Shown here one piece after another: positions 1 to 20,800 of a stretch of 64,000 nucleotides of DNA (the stretch's first letter is position 1; the number at the start of each line of letters is the position of its first letter). A program made the position numbers and the translations under genes. The stretch is from Xenopus tropicalis (lineage: Eukaryota; Chordata; Amphibia; Anura; Pipidae). The notes under the pieces were generated by a model. The model was not told the DNA's origin. It did not search any database and saw only the letters and a list, made by a program, of their open reading frames with translations. The stretch spans positions 89,615,410-89,679,409 of the forward strand of contig NC_030683.2 of the NCBI RefSeq assembly GCF_000004195.4, given 5' to 3'.

Positions 1-436
1 TAATCATATGGTGAACACCACTGGGCAGTTTACACCACTGGGCAGTTTACTCCTCTGCAATGTAATTTTAGCACTGAAAAGGAGTTCTTGTAAAAAGCTG
101 GTCAACTTCAGAGTTTTTTTTTGGCACATTTGAGGCACAGAGGGAAGCAATTTTGGTAGCATTCAGACAGGAACGTTTGGACCTGCTGCAGAATGGAGAC
201 AAGGATGCACCATCTGTTTATTTACCGCTTCTTTCTAATGATTCTAAGATAGTGAACATGTTTAAACTCGTATGTACTGAAAGTTTGATGCACAATAAGT
301 AATAGATAATTCGCTGTGCACTAAATGGTCATATCATTGTGGTCTAATACAGGTTTTCACTGCACAAGTCACACTTTACAAATCACTGTGCTGTTGGTGC
401 AGACCTTCTTCCACAACTGGCACGGTTAATTCAGCA

Positions 437-662
437 ATCTAAATATTTCAACATGCTGCACACACACTATTTTGTGCATTTGGGGAGCTTACCCCATTTA
501 CCTCCTACCTGTTACGGGGGGGGGGGCGGGTGGCACCTATCATCCCTTCCTGATGAAGGTAGGGTGGTGCCCCAAATGTTGATGCACAATTGGACACAAT
601 AAATGGGGTAAGCTACACAACTGCATAAAATAGCATGTGTGCGGCTTCTTGAAGTATTCACA
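437..662. repeat. inverted-repeat element with central hammerhead-like hairpin (copy 1)
   Basis: Arms of about 60 bp, including a perfect 14-bp match GCTTACCCCATTTA (487-500) to its complement (600-613), flank a core. The core is CCTGATGAAG (549-558), a GGG...CCC stem, then CCAAATGTTG (572-581) and AATAAA (598-603). A G-run lies at 518-530. The family name is not known to me. Confidence 0.6.
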
Positions 663-1529
663 TATCACTATGGTATCCTTATGGCTTTGTTTCTAGAGAC
701 AGGAAGATTAAGGTTGAGAGGGATCAGGCACACCCAGACTGAGACTACATATAGGCCTTGGTATTAAACGTACACTGAAGCCCAAACAGCTTCCCACAGA
801 TCCAGTAGATGCCAACATCCACAGATTTCCTGTATGGGTAGTGAATGTATTTTGGTAGGTGCTTTCAACTCTTTTCTTATGATGTAATTGTGTAAATCAC
901 TTCCCTTTGGTCACCTTTCCCATGCATGACATCATCAGAGGGAGTCAGGGCAGTGTTGGCTCATAAAATAAAAAAAGTACATCAAGTTGGTTTGGGTGTG
1001 GGATGGGAAGCCCCAAGATAGGGTTGGTCACGGGTTGAAAACTTTTTACCTGCTCCTAACTTCAGAGTTTTCAAGATGCAAGATTTGTTAACCTGTCTAA
1101 AATGTAAGCATACACACTGCAGATATTAAAATGTAGAATGCATGAACATATCAACCAAATAGTCTCTAGAACTGAGCTCACCACTGTTTCTAAATAAATA
1201 GTGCAACAGTAGTGACCTATAGTTCCTATAGGTATAAGATATCAATAGGGTTTTACCATGTCATAGAGAAGGGAATTTAATGGTCAGAATTTTTATGCAT
1301 TGTATTATTCGACAAATATTTATCTATCATGGAAAGAAATTTCAAATATAGAGGTGATACTTAAATGATTTGATTTGGCACATCACTAATTACATGTAGA
1401 ATTGTGTATGAATCGTCACTTAGTCTTATAACCATTTCTGGAAATCTTTAAGCCAGTATATTAAAAGGAGAGTGTTTATACTTGTAACAGTGATTGATAT
1501 GAATTAATTTTTATAATGTAACTTATATT

Positions 1530-1590
1530 GTATATATAGTATGTATAATATTGTATTATATGTAACTTGATAACTACACCTTTAATAGTG

Positions 1591-1594
<4 letters not shown>
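1530..1594. repeat. left member of a direct repeat flanking the Tc1 region
   Basis: About 62 bp (GTATAATATTGTATTATATG, TAACTT.ATAACTACACC, TTTAATAGTGCTATA) recur at 3962-4029 in the same orientation with a few mismatches. Confidence 0.8.

Positions 1595-1663
<69 letters not shown>
1592..1663. repeat. (TA)n microsatellite
   Basis: About 35 uninterrupted TA units directly left of the Tc1 element. A short (TA)n continuation follows the right end at 3260-3270, so the element landed inside the tract. Confidence 0.95.
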
Positions 1664-1666
<3 letters not shown>

Positions 1667-3259
1667 TGGCTTGCAAAAGTATTCGGCCCCCTTGAACACA
1701 TTTTGTCACATTACAGCCACAAACATTAATCAATTTTATTGGAATTCCACGTGAAAGACCAATACAAAGTGGTGTACACGTGAGAAGTGGAGCGAAAATC
1801 ATACATGATTCCAAACATTTTTTACAAATAAATAACTGCAAAGTGGGGTGTGCGTGATTATTCAGCCCCCTTTGGTCTGAGTGCAGTCAGTTGCCCATAG
1901 ACATTGCATGATGAGTGCTAGTCATTAGAGTGCGCCTGTGTGTAATCTAATGTCAGTACAAATACAGCTGCTCTGTGACGGCCTCAGAGGTTGTCTAAGA
2001 GAATATTGGGAGCAACAACACCATGAAGTCCAAAGAACACACCAGACAGGTCAGGGATAAAGTTATTGAGAAATTTAAAGCAGGCTTAGGCTACAAAAAG
2101 ATTTTCAAAGCCTTGAACATCCCACAGAGCACTGTTCAAGCGATCATTCAGAAATGGAAGGAGTATGGCACAACTGTAAACCTACCAAGACAAGGCCGTC
2201 CACCTAAACTCACAGGCTGAACAAGGAGAGCACTGATCAGAAATGCAGCCAAGAGGCCCATGGTGACTCTGGACGAGCTGCAGAGATCTACAGCTCAGGT
2301 GGGGGAATCTGTCCATAGGACAACTATTAGTTGTGCACTGCACAAAGTTGGCCTTTATGGAAGAGTGGCAAGAAGAAAGCCATTGTTAACAGAAAACCAT
2401 AAGACGTCCCATTTGCAGTTTGCCACAAGCCATGTGGGGGACACAGCAAACATGTGGAAGAAGGTGCTCTGGTCAGATGAGACCAAAATGGAACTTTTTG
2501 GCCAAAATGCAAAACGCTATGTGTGGGGGAAAACTAACACTGCACATCACTCTGAACACACCATCCCCACTGTCAAATATGGTGGTGGCAGCATCATGCT
2601 CTAGGGGTGCTTCTCTTCAGCAGGTACAGGGAAGCTGGTCAGAGTTGATGGGAAGATGGATGGAGCCAAATACAGGGCAATCTTGGAAGAAAACCTCTTG
2701 GAGTCTGCAAAAGACTTGAGACTGGGGCGGAGGTTCACCTTCCAGCAGGACAACGACCCTAAACATAAAGCCAGGGCAACAATGGAATGGTTTAAAACAA
2801 AACATATCCATGTGTTAGAATGGCCCAGTCAAAGTCCAGATCTAAATCCAATCGAGAATCTGTGGCAAGATCTGAAAACTGCTGTTCACAAACGCTGTCC
2901 ATCTAATCTGACTGAGCTGGAGCTGTTTTGCAAAGAAGAATGGGCAAGGATTTCAGTCTGTAGATGTGCAAAGCTGGTAGAGACATACCCTAAAAGCCTG
3001 GCAGCTGTAATTGCAGCAAAAGGTGGTTCTACAAAGTATTGACTCAGGGGGCTGAATAATTACGCACACCCCACTTTGCAGTTATTTATTTGTAAAAAAT
3101 GTTTGGAATCATGTATGATTTTCCTTCCACTTCTCACGTGTACACCACTTTGTATTAGTCTTTCACATGGAATTCCAATAAAACTGATTCATGTTTGTGG
3201 CTGTAATGTGACAAAATGTGGAAAAGTTCAAGGGGGCCAAATACTTTTGCAAGCCACTG
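1664..3259 (+). mobile_element. Tc1/mariner transposon with IR/DR ends, inserted in a (TA)n tract
   Basis: A 1596-bp element bounded by CAGTGGCTTGCAAAAGTATT and its reverse complement, with TA on both sides. The terminal inverted repeats span about 1664-1875 and 3045-3259. Each end holds two copies of a motif like TATTC-GCCCCCT (1679-1692 and 1859-1872 on the left), the IR/DR arrangement of Sleeping Beauty-type elements. The ends differ at only a few positions, so the copy is not very old. Confidence 0.95.
2023..3042 (+). pseudogene. Tc1-like transposase, full-length frame with two nonsense codons
   Basis: A single frame of 340 codons encodes a cut-and-paste transposase. In order: N-terminal paired-like helix-turn-helix DNA-binding region (residues 1-65), a GRPPKLTG hook-like linker, then the DDE domain: first aspartate in LWSDETKME, second in [10 protein letters not shown], glutamate in NPIENLWQD, with 34 residues between the last two (DD34E). 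Two in-frame stops interrupt it: TGA at 2218-2220 and TAG at 2602-2604. The first fits C-to-T change of CGA, the second a change of TGG. No frameshift is seen. It should not make active protein. The complete TIRs could still be moved by an enzyme supplied elsewhere. Confidence 0.93.
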
Positions 3260-3689
3260 TATATATATATTATACACATTACCCCAGCACTCCATTATAT
3301 AGCTTGAAGAGAAAATTAAAAACCAATTTTGCACACACTGAAGGAAAAATGTCTGCATTTTAGTGAAAAGAGACACGTTTAGTTACACGGTTTGTACAAA
3401 GTATGCATAAGCTGACCTCGTCAAGGCAGTGTCCTTGCGTCAGTCCTAACCTAGCGAAATAAAATATTTTTTTGGGGGGGAGAAAGACCATACCTGCTTT
3501 TCTCTTTATATGACATGACCTATTTCAAAGAAACCATTCAGTGATTAAGCGAATAAATACCTTCTTAGCTGCTAGGCTATCCTTAAAGGGGTGGGGTTGG
3601 GAGAGCAAGTATTCAATTAGGGAATAGCCACTTCCCCTTACCATACAAATATATCCAAAAAATACAGCTCATCCCATGAATCAATCAAA

Positions 3690-3885
3690 ACTAATTGGTG
3701 CGCATAGGTAAGTGGCTTGTATTATATACTATACACATTACCCCAGCACTCCATTATAAATATATATATTTCATGGTCTTGATAAAGGTCTCAGATACAG
3801 ACCGAAACGTTGGCCTGTCGTGTCATGTATTGATTATAATAAAAGTTATGTTTTAAATGATTCCTGGTGTGCACCAATATTTACT
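3690..3885. repeat. repeat with hammerhead-like hairpin (copy 2)
   Basis: CTTGATAAAG (3778-3787) overlaps a 5-bp stem GGTCT/AGACC (3787-3791 with 3799-3803), followed by CGAAACGTTG (3803-3812) and AATAAA (3838-3843). The flanks ATTGGTGCGCAT (about 3694) and GTGTGCACCAAT (about 3869) are inverted, as in copy 1. Confidence 0.6.
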
Positions 3886-3961
3886 AGATTTTTATTTTTA
3901 ATGCTTAATTGGTAGCACCCGGGTCTATGGACTATGCTTAGGAGTGCTGAATCTACATATC

Positions 3962-4029
3962 GTATATATATATTATGTATAATATTCTATTATATGTAAC
4001 TTAATAACTACACCTTTAATGGTGCTATA
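3962..4029. repeat. right member of the direct repeat flanking the Tc1 region
   Basis: Matches 1530-1594 in the same orientation. Between the two lie the (TA)n tract, the Tc1 element and a 700-bp segment that itself carries a 29-bp direct repeat (3269-3297 and 3729-3757, TTATACACATTACCCCAGCA core). Confidence 0.8.
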
Positions 4030-4352
4030 GCAGCATTGATTACCTCTGTGCAAAAAGGCAAACAGCCTTGCTTTTATCGGTTACTAAATTGCAGATAAAC
4101 ATTCCTGGAATATTAACTGTGACCAGCAGATGGCAGCAAAAATGCACTGTACTAAGCATCTGCTATACTGTATAAGCAACTTTTTTTTTAACCCTGAGAC
4201 ATCATTAATATCATTTGGTTACAAGTGGCTGTACTTAATGGTTATGAATACAGTATCTAGCGGGGATAAGTATAAAGCAAGTTATCTTACAAAAATGTCA
4301 CCACTCAAATCTTCAATTTAAATAGTATGGAATTCCCCAGCATTGTAATCCA

Positions 4353-4820
4353 TTAAAGGACAATGAAAGGTTAATATAAATTAAAAGTAAGTCTAAAGGC
4401 ATTCTTTTTAAGTACTTACTAAATTCCCAGGTCCCTGCTTGCTTCTCTGAGATATGGTGCTGGCAGCCTACAGCAGTGTGAAGAATACAGTGACATCACT
4501 GAAATCTCTTTCCCCTTCCTATTCTCTGAGCATGTGTGTAACTTGATCCTGTCTCCTGTTCTGAGCTACACATGCCCACCAGCCAATCAGAAGCGGATCT
4601 TGCAGAGGGGAGGGAATGAAACACATGTGCAGTATGAAGCAAGAAGGGAAAGGAAGGGAGAATACCTTTTTAGAGATGGCTGGCTGTTCTAGAAAATGTG
4701 AAGTAAGTGTGACTGAGCAAATATTTGATTAGGTGAGCCAAAAGTGTGGCGTTTTTACTAAACAATAGGAGGACTATTGGGCAGTATGCTTTTTAAATTT
4801 TGACTTGCATTCTCCTTTAA
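4353..4820. mobile_element. TTAA-bounded MITE (T2-like)
   Basis: Begins TTAAAGGACAATGAAAGG and ends GCATTCTCCTTTAA. TTAA target duplications and an AAAGGA-type end are typical of Xenopus T2-family MITEs. Non-coding. Confidence 0.8.
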
Positions 4821-5222
4821 AGGAGAAGGAAAGGCAAAGTCACTTGGGGGTGCCAAAATGTTAGGCACCCCCAAGTGACTTGAATCGCTTACCTTTTACC
4901 CCGGGCTGGTGCCTCTGTTAGGAGAGAACAGCACCAGCCCGGGGTAGCTGTATCGCTTTCTCCTTCCTGTATCACTTGCGCGCATGCGCAGTAGAGTGAA
5001 AAGCTGAACTTTAACAGAGAAGTCGGCTTTTCACTCTAATGCGCATGCGCCTATTGTGTTAGTCGCAGCGAAACGAAGCCGGAAGGAGGAAGCGCATCAC
5101 TCCAGGTACCCCGGGCTGGTGCTGTTTTCTCCTAACAGGGGCACGAGGTAAGCGATTAAAGTCACTTGGGGGTGCTTAACATTTTAGCACCCCCAAGTGA
5201 CTTAGCCTTTCCTTCTCCTTTA
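4817..5222. mobile_element. TTAA-bounded palindromic MITE abutting the previous one
   Basis: Begins TTAAAGGAGAAGGAAAGGC and ends with its complement. It shares the TTAA at 4817-4820 with the element to its left. Each arm contains its own perfect hairpin of the form GTCACTTGGGGGTGC...GCACCCCCAAGTGAC (4839-4880 and 5161-5202). Further inward lie paired CCCCGGGCTGGTGC and GCTTTTCACTCTA blocks. The whole element could fold into a nested cruciform. Confidence 0.9.
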
Positions 5223-5595
5223 AGGGTAACAACAACCACAATCAAATCATCTTGCCTTATGTTTAAACTTTAGGTTGGATGGCCAACAGGGTAGTGAGTC
5301 AGCTGCCCAGCCAGTAGTTCTTTGGTTTGTTGCCAAAAGCATCTTCATATAGCAGTATAGCATATTCTTTAGCAGTGATGAAATGCCGTGTATGTTGTGT
5401 TCTTTCAAGCAACACAACAAATACATTAGTTTATTAAGAACCAGGAGTTAGAGGTGCCATAAACTGAGGAGTTTGAATAAAAGATTAATATACCAACTCC
5501 ACAGCCCTGGCTAAGTTTGTGCAACAATTTGTGTTACAAAATCGTATGTCATGCAGAGTATGAAAGTTTTGGATTCATTCAAGCTTCGGTATTGA

Positions 5596-6113
5596 CTTTC
5601 CTTGGGCCAGGTTGCAGCTGCAGAGTGCCATTGAGCCCTATGGGAGACTTTCCTTGGGCCGGGTTGGAGCTGCAGAGTGCCATTGAGCCCTATGGGAGAC
5701 TTTCCTTGGGCCGGGTTGGAGCTGCAGAGTGCCATTGAGCCCTATGGGAGACTTTCCTTGGGCCGGGTTGGAGCTGCAGAGTGCCATTGAGCCCTATGGG
5801 AGACTTTCCTTGGGCCAGGTTGGAGCTGCAGAGTGCCATTGAGCCCTATGGGAGACTTTCCTTGGGCCGGGTTGGAGCTGCAGAGTGCCATTGAGCCCTA
5901 TGGGAGACTTTCCTTGGGCCAGGTTGGAGCTGCAGAGTGCCATTGAGCCCTATGGGAGACTTTCCTTGGGCCAGGTTGGAGCTGCAGAGTGCCATTGAGC
6001 CCTATGGGAGACTTTCCTTGGGCCGGGTTGGAGCTGCAGAGTGCCATTGAGCCCTATGGGAGACTTTCCTTGGGCCGGGTTGGAGCTGCAGAGTGCCATT
6101 GAGCCCTATGGGA
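5596..6113. repeat. 52-bp tandem satellite, about ten copies
   Basis: The unit begins CTTTCCTTGGGCCGGGTTGG and ends TTGAGCCCTATGGGAGA. Starts recur every 52 bp (for example GGGAGA at 5641, 5693, 5745, 5797, 5849, 5901, 5953, 6005, 6057, 6109). Units are nearly identical, the main variant being GGCCGG versus GGCCAG. The repeat is not a multiple of three and is not coding. Confidence 0.97.
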
Positions 6114-7804
6114 GGCTTCCAAAAACATGCACAGAAGAATCAGTCAGAAAGGTTTTCCCGCCTTTTACAAACGTTCGGATACAAACATTTCGTGACTTTC
6201 GGATCGCTACAATATATGATATTGTGACTAATGATTTTTTGGTAGGCATTTTCAATCATTAGAAATTATTGCATCTAATTCGAATTTTACCCATTTCTGG
6301 ATTCAAACTCGTACTTTGATGACTCAGACCTTGTGTAATAGAAGCACCATCTGATGTTCTTTAGGGCCAGACAAAATGGTTAGATTACTGCAGATGTCTC
6401 ATACTGCTCATGGAACAATAACAGAGCAGAGCAGTCAGATTTTACCCACATCTGTACAGGTAAGGGACCTATTCTACAACTCATCATGAGAACTCTGGAA
6501 TGCAGAAGTCTCATTTTCTTTTTTTGTAACTTAAAATTTGATTTCAGGCATACAGAAATAGCAAGATAACACATGTGCCAAACATTTGCTTGTAACAATA
6601 GATTCCAAGGAGCAGAGATTACTGCAGTAATAGCTTGTGACCATGTTAGTAATTGAAATTGGGCCGAGGTTAGCAAATGAGGCTTGTACATAGATAGACA
6701 AACGTTTGTCTGACAGAATGAAAGTATCCTCCCGTCCAAGTGGGTTAGTTATATAACAGCCCCATCTGGACCATACCTTTTAGAAGTCCCATTTTCAATA
6801 GAATCCTACTTAGTCAGTAAATCTGTGCTACCATGGACAGATACTTGTCGCTGGCATGGGAGAGTGGATGGCCAAGTAAGGGTAAAGCCTTACCTGCCAT
6901 GGGGTAGAATTGAGTAGCAATCCTCTGCAGGTGAGGGAATAGTTATAAGAGGATAATCGAGAAGTGGGGGATTAGAGTCAGGGTGCAGTGAGTATAAATA
7001 CCTGAGCACACTGGCTGCTCAGGTCTTCAGTGTGTCAGCCAGATGGGAAGGAACTGCAGCACCCACCCTCATGTTCATTTAAAGAGGTATAAGTAGTTAT
7101 AGGTTACACATGTTCGAGTTTGTTCTTTCAACTTATATTGAGTTAAAATTAAGTAGTGCTGCAGCCTACCCCCCAACCAAGTATTTTCTGGTGTCTACAG
7201 TTATTCTATATAGTTTTATGCGTTATCCTCTCTCCATGTAAATCAGTGGGGAAGCATACAAGTCACTTCTGCTTTCTAGAGTAGCTTCAAGTTGCCTTTG
7301 GAAAACTGAGAAATCTTTAGCAACGTGTATTAGTAATGTGTGGGCTGGCCTAAAAGTCAGGTGTCTGGCCTGACCTTTACAGTTTTTTGGGTCCTCTCTT
7401 CTGTCCAAGACCTTACTCTGCCTGGCTTCCACCTCTGGCAGCCTGTATTTATAGGCACACACACCTGCCCCCATTGGCATGGAATGGGTGGGTCTATAAA
7501 TACACATGCCTTGCTGGTTTGACAACCTGCACATCAATAATGAGTGTTTCCCCACTGGTGAGAAAGCATTTTCAGGAGATTGTCCAAATGTGCCAAAACC
7601 CTTATATACCCAATAATATTGTTTTGATCCAGAGTGTGGACTAAGAGCACAATCTGACCAACCTAAACGCTGGTTGTTCCAAATTGAATCTGCCGTGCTG
7701 CAAGATTACACATGGCTTATGATTTATGTCAATGGAATTGCAAGATTCATTCATTTGTTTGCTTTGGTTGTTATTTGTGACCGTACTGTAAAAAGTCAAT
7801 AAAA
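6114..7804. other. intergenic interval downstream of eno1
   Basis: No gene was recognised. Short open frames here lack family features. The interval ends at the eno1 3' end. Confidence 0.6.
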
Positions 7805-8178
7805 AGACTTTGCACCTTCAAAAGAGTTTATTGCCTCTTCGTGTCTAGAGTGTGACAAACCATTATCTAGTCTGAAACTGCAATAGGATGAGAACACAAG
7901 ACTACAAAGTTGACATGACCAGGACCACTGCCACAATAGAAAAGACAAGGACTACATGCAGGCACCAGTGTGACACTGAATTTGGAATAATCCTAAGCAG
8001 CAAAGCTTTTAAACTGGAAAGACAGCAAGGTTATGCTGGGAGAGGCTGTAACATCTAACATTGCTGGAAGTGCCTGAAATTAAATGAGGGCTCAGCAGTG
8101 ACATGTAAGACCTCCTGTAGTCTCTCCTAGGTGCACAGCTACTACATCAGTTGGGTGAGAGCCTAAGGATGCCTCCAT
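7805..8178 (-). other. eno1: eno1 3' untranslated region
   Basis: About 370 nt between the stop codon and the expected cleavage site downstream of the poly(A) signal. The 3' boundary is inferred from the signal position, not observed. Confidence 0.75.
7827..7832 (-). terminator. eno1: eno1 polyadenylation signal AATAAA
   Basis: Minus-strand AATAAA, about 350 nt after the stop codon, followed by T-rich sequence. A plus-strand AATAAA also occurs at 7793-7803 but has no plus-strand gene in front of it. Confidence 0.75.
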
Positions 8179-17800
<9,622 letters not shown>

Positions 17801-17812
17801 TTTTACTTTCTA

Positions 17813-20800
17813 CTGAAAGGAACAAAAAAAAAAAAAAAACACTTCAGTTTCAATACAGGATTAAAAAAAGGCAGTTTTAAAATAAGTTTAGCAAACTATG
17901 ATGTTCTACTAATCAACAAGGCCTTCATACTTGTCCACACCAGGTTCCTATACTTAGATTGTTAGTCCAAAAGGTAAAGATCTACTCAGGAGGTGCAGAC
18001 ATTCCCTGGGAAAGCACTGTAATGGCCTTTGGCTGGTACAGAAACATTAACCCAAAATAGCCTAGCCTAGTTTGTTGAACATAGTTCTCCCAAATGTGAG
18101 CGATTTAAAAGTATTTTCCTACATTCCCATTTTCTCTATTTTAGCAGGTTTGGCACATGCAGTTTGTTTGCATGCCATTTCCTTCTTGTGGAAGATTAAA
18201 TTTACCAAGGGCTCATGCTTGGGAATGTTTGCGTCAGTTTCCCTTTGTTGCTTTACCCTGAATTCCATCACAGGGAAAAACAGAAACAAACTCATCCTCT
18301 TCTAAATGTGCTCATCCTCACACAGGCACATATAAGTGGTGAAAGCAGGAGGAACACAACATGCTGCATCCCACCTGTGCCTGTGGGAAGACAACCACAT
18401 ATTGCTTTTGGATCAAAACTGATCCAATTATGAAAGGAAGGTACCAGATACCATGGATATATGGAGATGTTCACAAAAAAAAAAAAAAAAACCACCTCAC
18501 AAAATACCTCATTTCCCGAGTTAGTTACGGCACAAAAAACTGCAAAATCCCAGTCTTTATTTGGTGAGCCCAGTTAGTCTGCACCAGGTTTTCCTGCAGG
18601 CCCAATAGTAGAGAATGTCAAGGGGAAAGAAAATGTAACCCTTGGGGAAGATTAGGGACAACAAATCTGTATTCAGCCTCCTGTTGAACCTTGCTTAAAA
18701 AAAAAAAAAAAAAAAAAAAAATCTACACCACAATTAATTTGTAAGCCAGAGTTTTAAAGCTTTCATTTTGAGTGATTTTCAAATTTACCCTGTAAAATGT
18801 GAGTTTTCTATTGCTGATAGAATTGTGAACAATGGAGAATAAGTAGTGCTAGAAGCTTCCATCTCAGCTCAGGAAGTGCACTCACAGACAGCAGCAGATA
18901 ATACAGCTGAACTAGAAAGCTTTCAACCATCTACTGTAATGGCTGACGTCCTTGGCGACCGACCTTCCCTACAGATTCTCTGCACCACCTCCTCTACGTC
19001 ACAGCAATGCAGCATTTCCCACAAAGGTTAACTCTTTGCCTGTCACAGAAGGATGCATCTTGGACCAATAATGGAGCGCTAACGTTTGCAGTGTGAGTTA
19101 ACAGGTCTGACACTTAATCTTCAGACAGGAAGGCACTCCCGGATACAAGGTCAGTGTTCTCGTATAGCACCCAACAGACAATGCAGGTGTTTAAATATAA
19201 ACTATTACTTTTGCCACAAAAATCAGGTTAATATGCAACAGCAGTGTTACACACATTTACCAGAATCTGATGAGCAGAACTAAAACAGTGAGGGAAGAAT
19301 TCTATGGGGGGGGGGGGGGGAATCCTATAGTGCACACAAACAAACCAGGAAGTATGCGTTAAGTCACTTGTGTGAATGCGTGGGGGGGTGATTACTCATA
19401 ATTGCTTCTTCCTTACGTAGGACTGGCAAGCCTTAAAAGAGCCATGAGAGGGGCCGTCATGTCTGGAGAGCAGCTTAGCTCATTCCAAAAGCGCCATATT
19501 TGAGAACGTGCAGTTTCTTAGTCACACCTGTATGCAGGCATCACGCCAACCCAGCATGAGCCTTAAAGCAATCTGCACATCTCAAGTCTCCCTTAAACCC
19601 TATGTATCAATGTGTGCTTATAACCCCCCCCCCCCGAACATATTCCACAGCACTATGTGCATATTTTAACATTTACAGTACTAAAAAAAAAAAAAACAAA
19701 AAAAAAACACACACACACACAGCATGTACAAAGTCCATTGGCCCCAATTTTGAGCTCATTAAATTTAAGACCAAACAGTGAAAATGTCTAAGGCAGTCAA
19801 TATGGGGGAACACTATAAATTCTGAGTGTTTAATCTTGTTAAAGGCAAAATGGGGCCTGAATTATGGATGGAAGAGGGGAGCTTCACTTCAATTTGCCTG
19901 TAAATCTAAACATTAACTGTTTCAGTCCCTTGGCACTATCAGCAGCATACGAATATGTGTTGCTTTGAGCAACAGCATTACTATAGCAACATTTAATCGG
20001 GTATCTAAGAGCATGCCACACCTTCCCTAGGCGCCTTGTGTAGCCATTTTGTCACCAGTGAATTTACAGGATGCCAAGCTCATTGTGGCATAACAGCAAA
20101 TAGAGAACTTGGGCAATTCTACTGCACACACTATAAGGAATGGAGCAACATTGAGGCCAAGTTAACTCTTAATATAATGGCTGCAATTAACGGATTAGGG
20201 AGCATACCCTAGCTCCCTGTTTATGCATATTATGGGCAATTGACATCCCCTTTAAAAACAAGACTTCTGCCAATGATACGAGGGCTTAAGAGTGGGGTTG
20301 CACTACCAAGGGACAGATCAGTTGAGAAATAAATTCCCATTAAAGCAGATGCCATTTTAAGCTTGAGATTCATTTCCTTTACTTACAAGATGGCTAGGCA
20401 ATTTCCATTTCTTATGAACATAACCAAAGGGCTGGGTAAGTAACACAATTACTGAGCATTAATATACTACAGTTTTTACATGGTACACAACTCCCAAGAG
20501 CCTGTGCCAGAGAAAAGATACAATAAGCTGTAGATTAACGAATCAACCATCTTGAGTGGGTCAGGGTGCTGTGCTGGTTACTGAGTAAAGAGTTAAATCT
20601 AAAAGCTCTTAGCAAGCTGCCCAAGGCCCAGCCTATGGAGGGGAGAGGGTCTATTTGTGGCACTGAGCAGCTGAGGCAGAGCATCTGTCACAGATACAGT
20701 AGTACAGTATCTAGAACAGCACATTCCTGCAGCACATAGCCAGCCTGCCAGCATTAGCACACACTGGGAAGGAGGGCCAGGCCAGCGGGCACCAAGCTTA

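Noticed and set aside
1476..1841. Minus-strand open frame including a poly-YI stretch, and its mirror at 3076-3363
   Set aside because: They are translations of the Tc1 inverted repeats and the (TA)n tract.
5511..6262. Open frames over the 52-bp repeat
   Set aside because: The unit is not a multiple of three and the frames are short repeat translations without any protein feature.
7387..7644. Open frame with an apparent TATA-like CTATAAATAC nearby, just beyond the eno1 3' end
   Set aside because: No recognisable domain, and no splice or poly(A) context; the minus strand is equally open.
7793..7803. Plus-strand AATAAA as the end of a plus-strand gene
   Set aside because: No plus-strand coding sequence precedes it; the eno1 end on the other strand explains the region.
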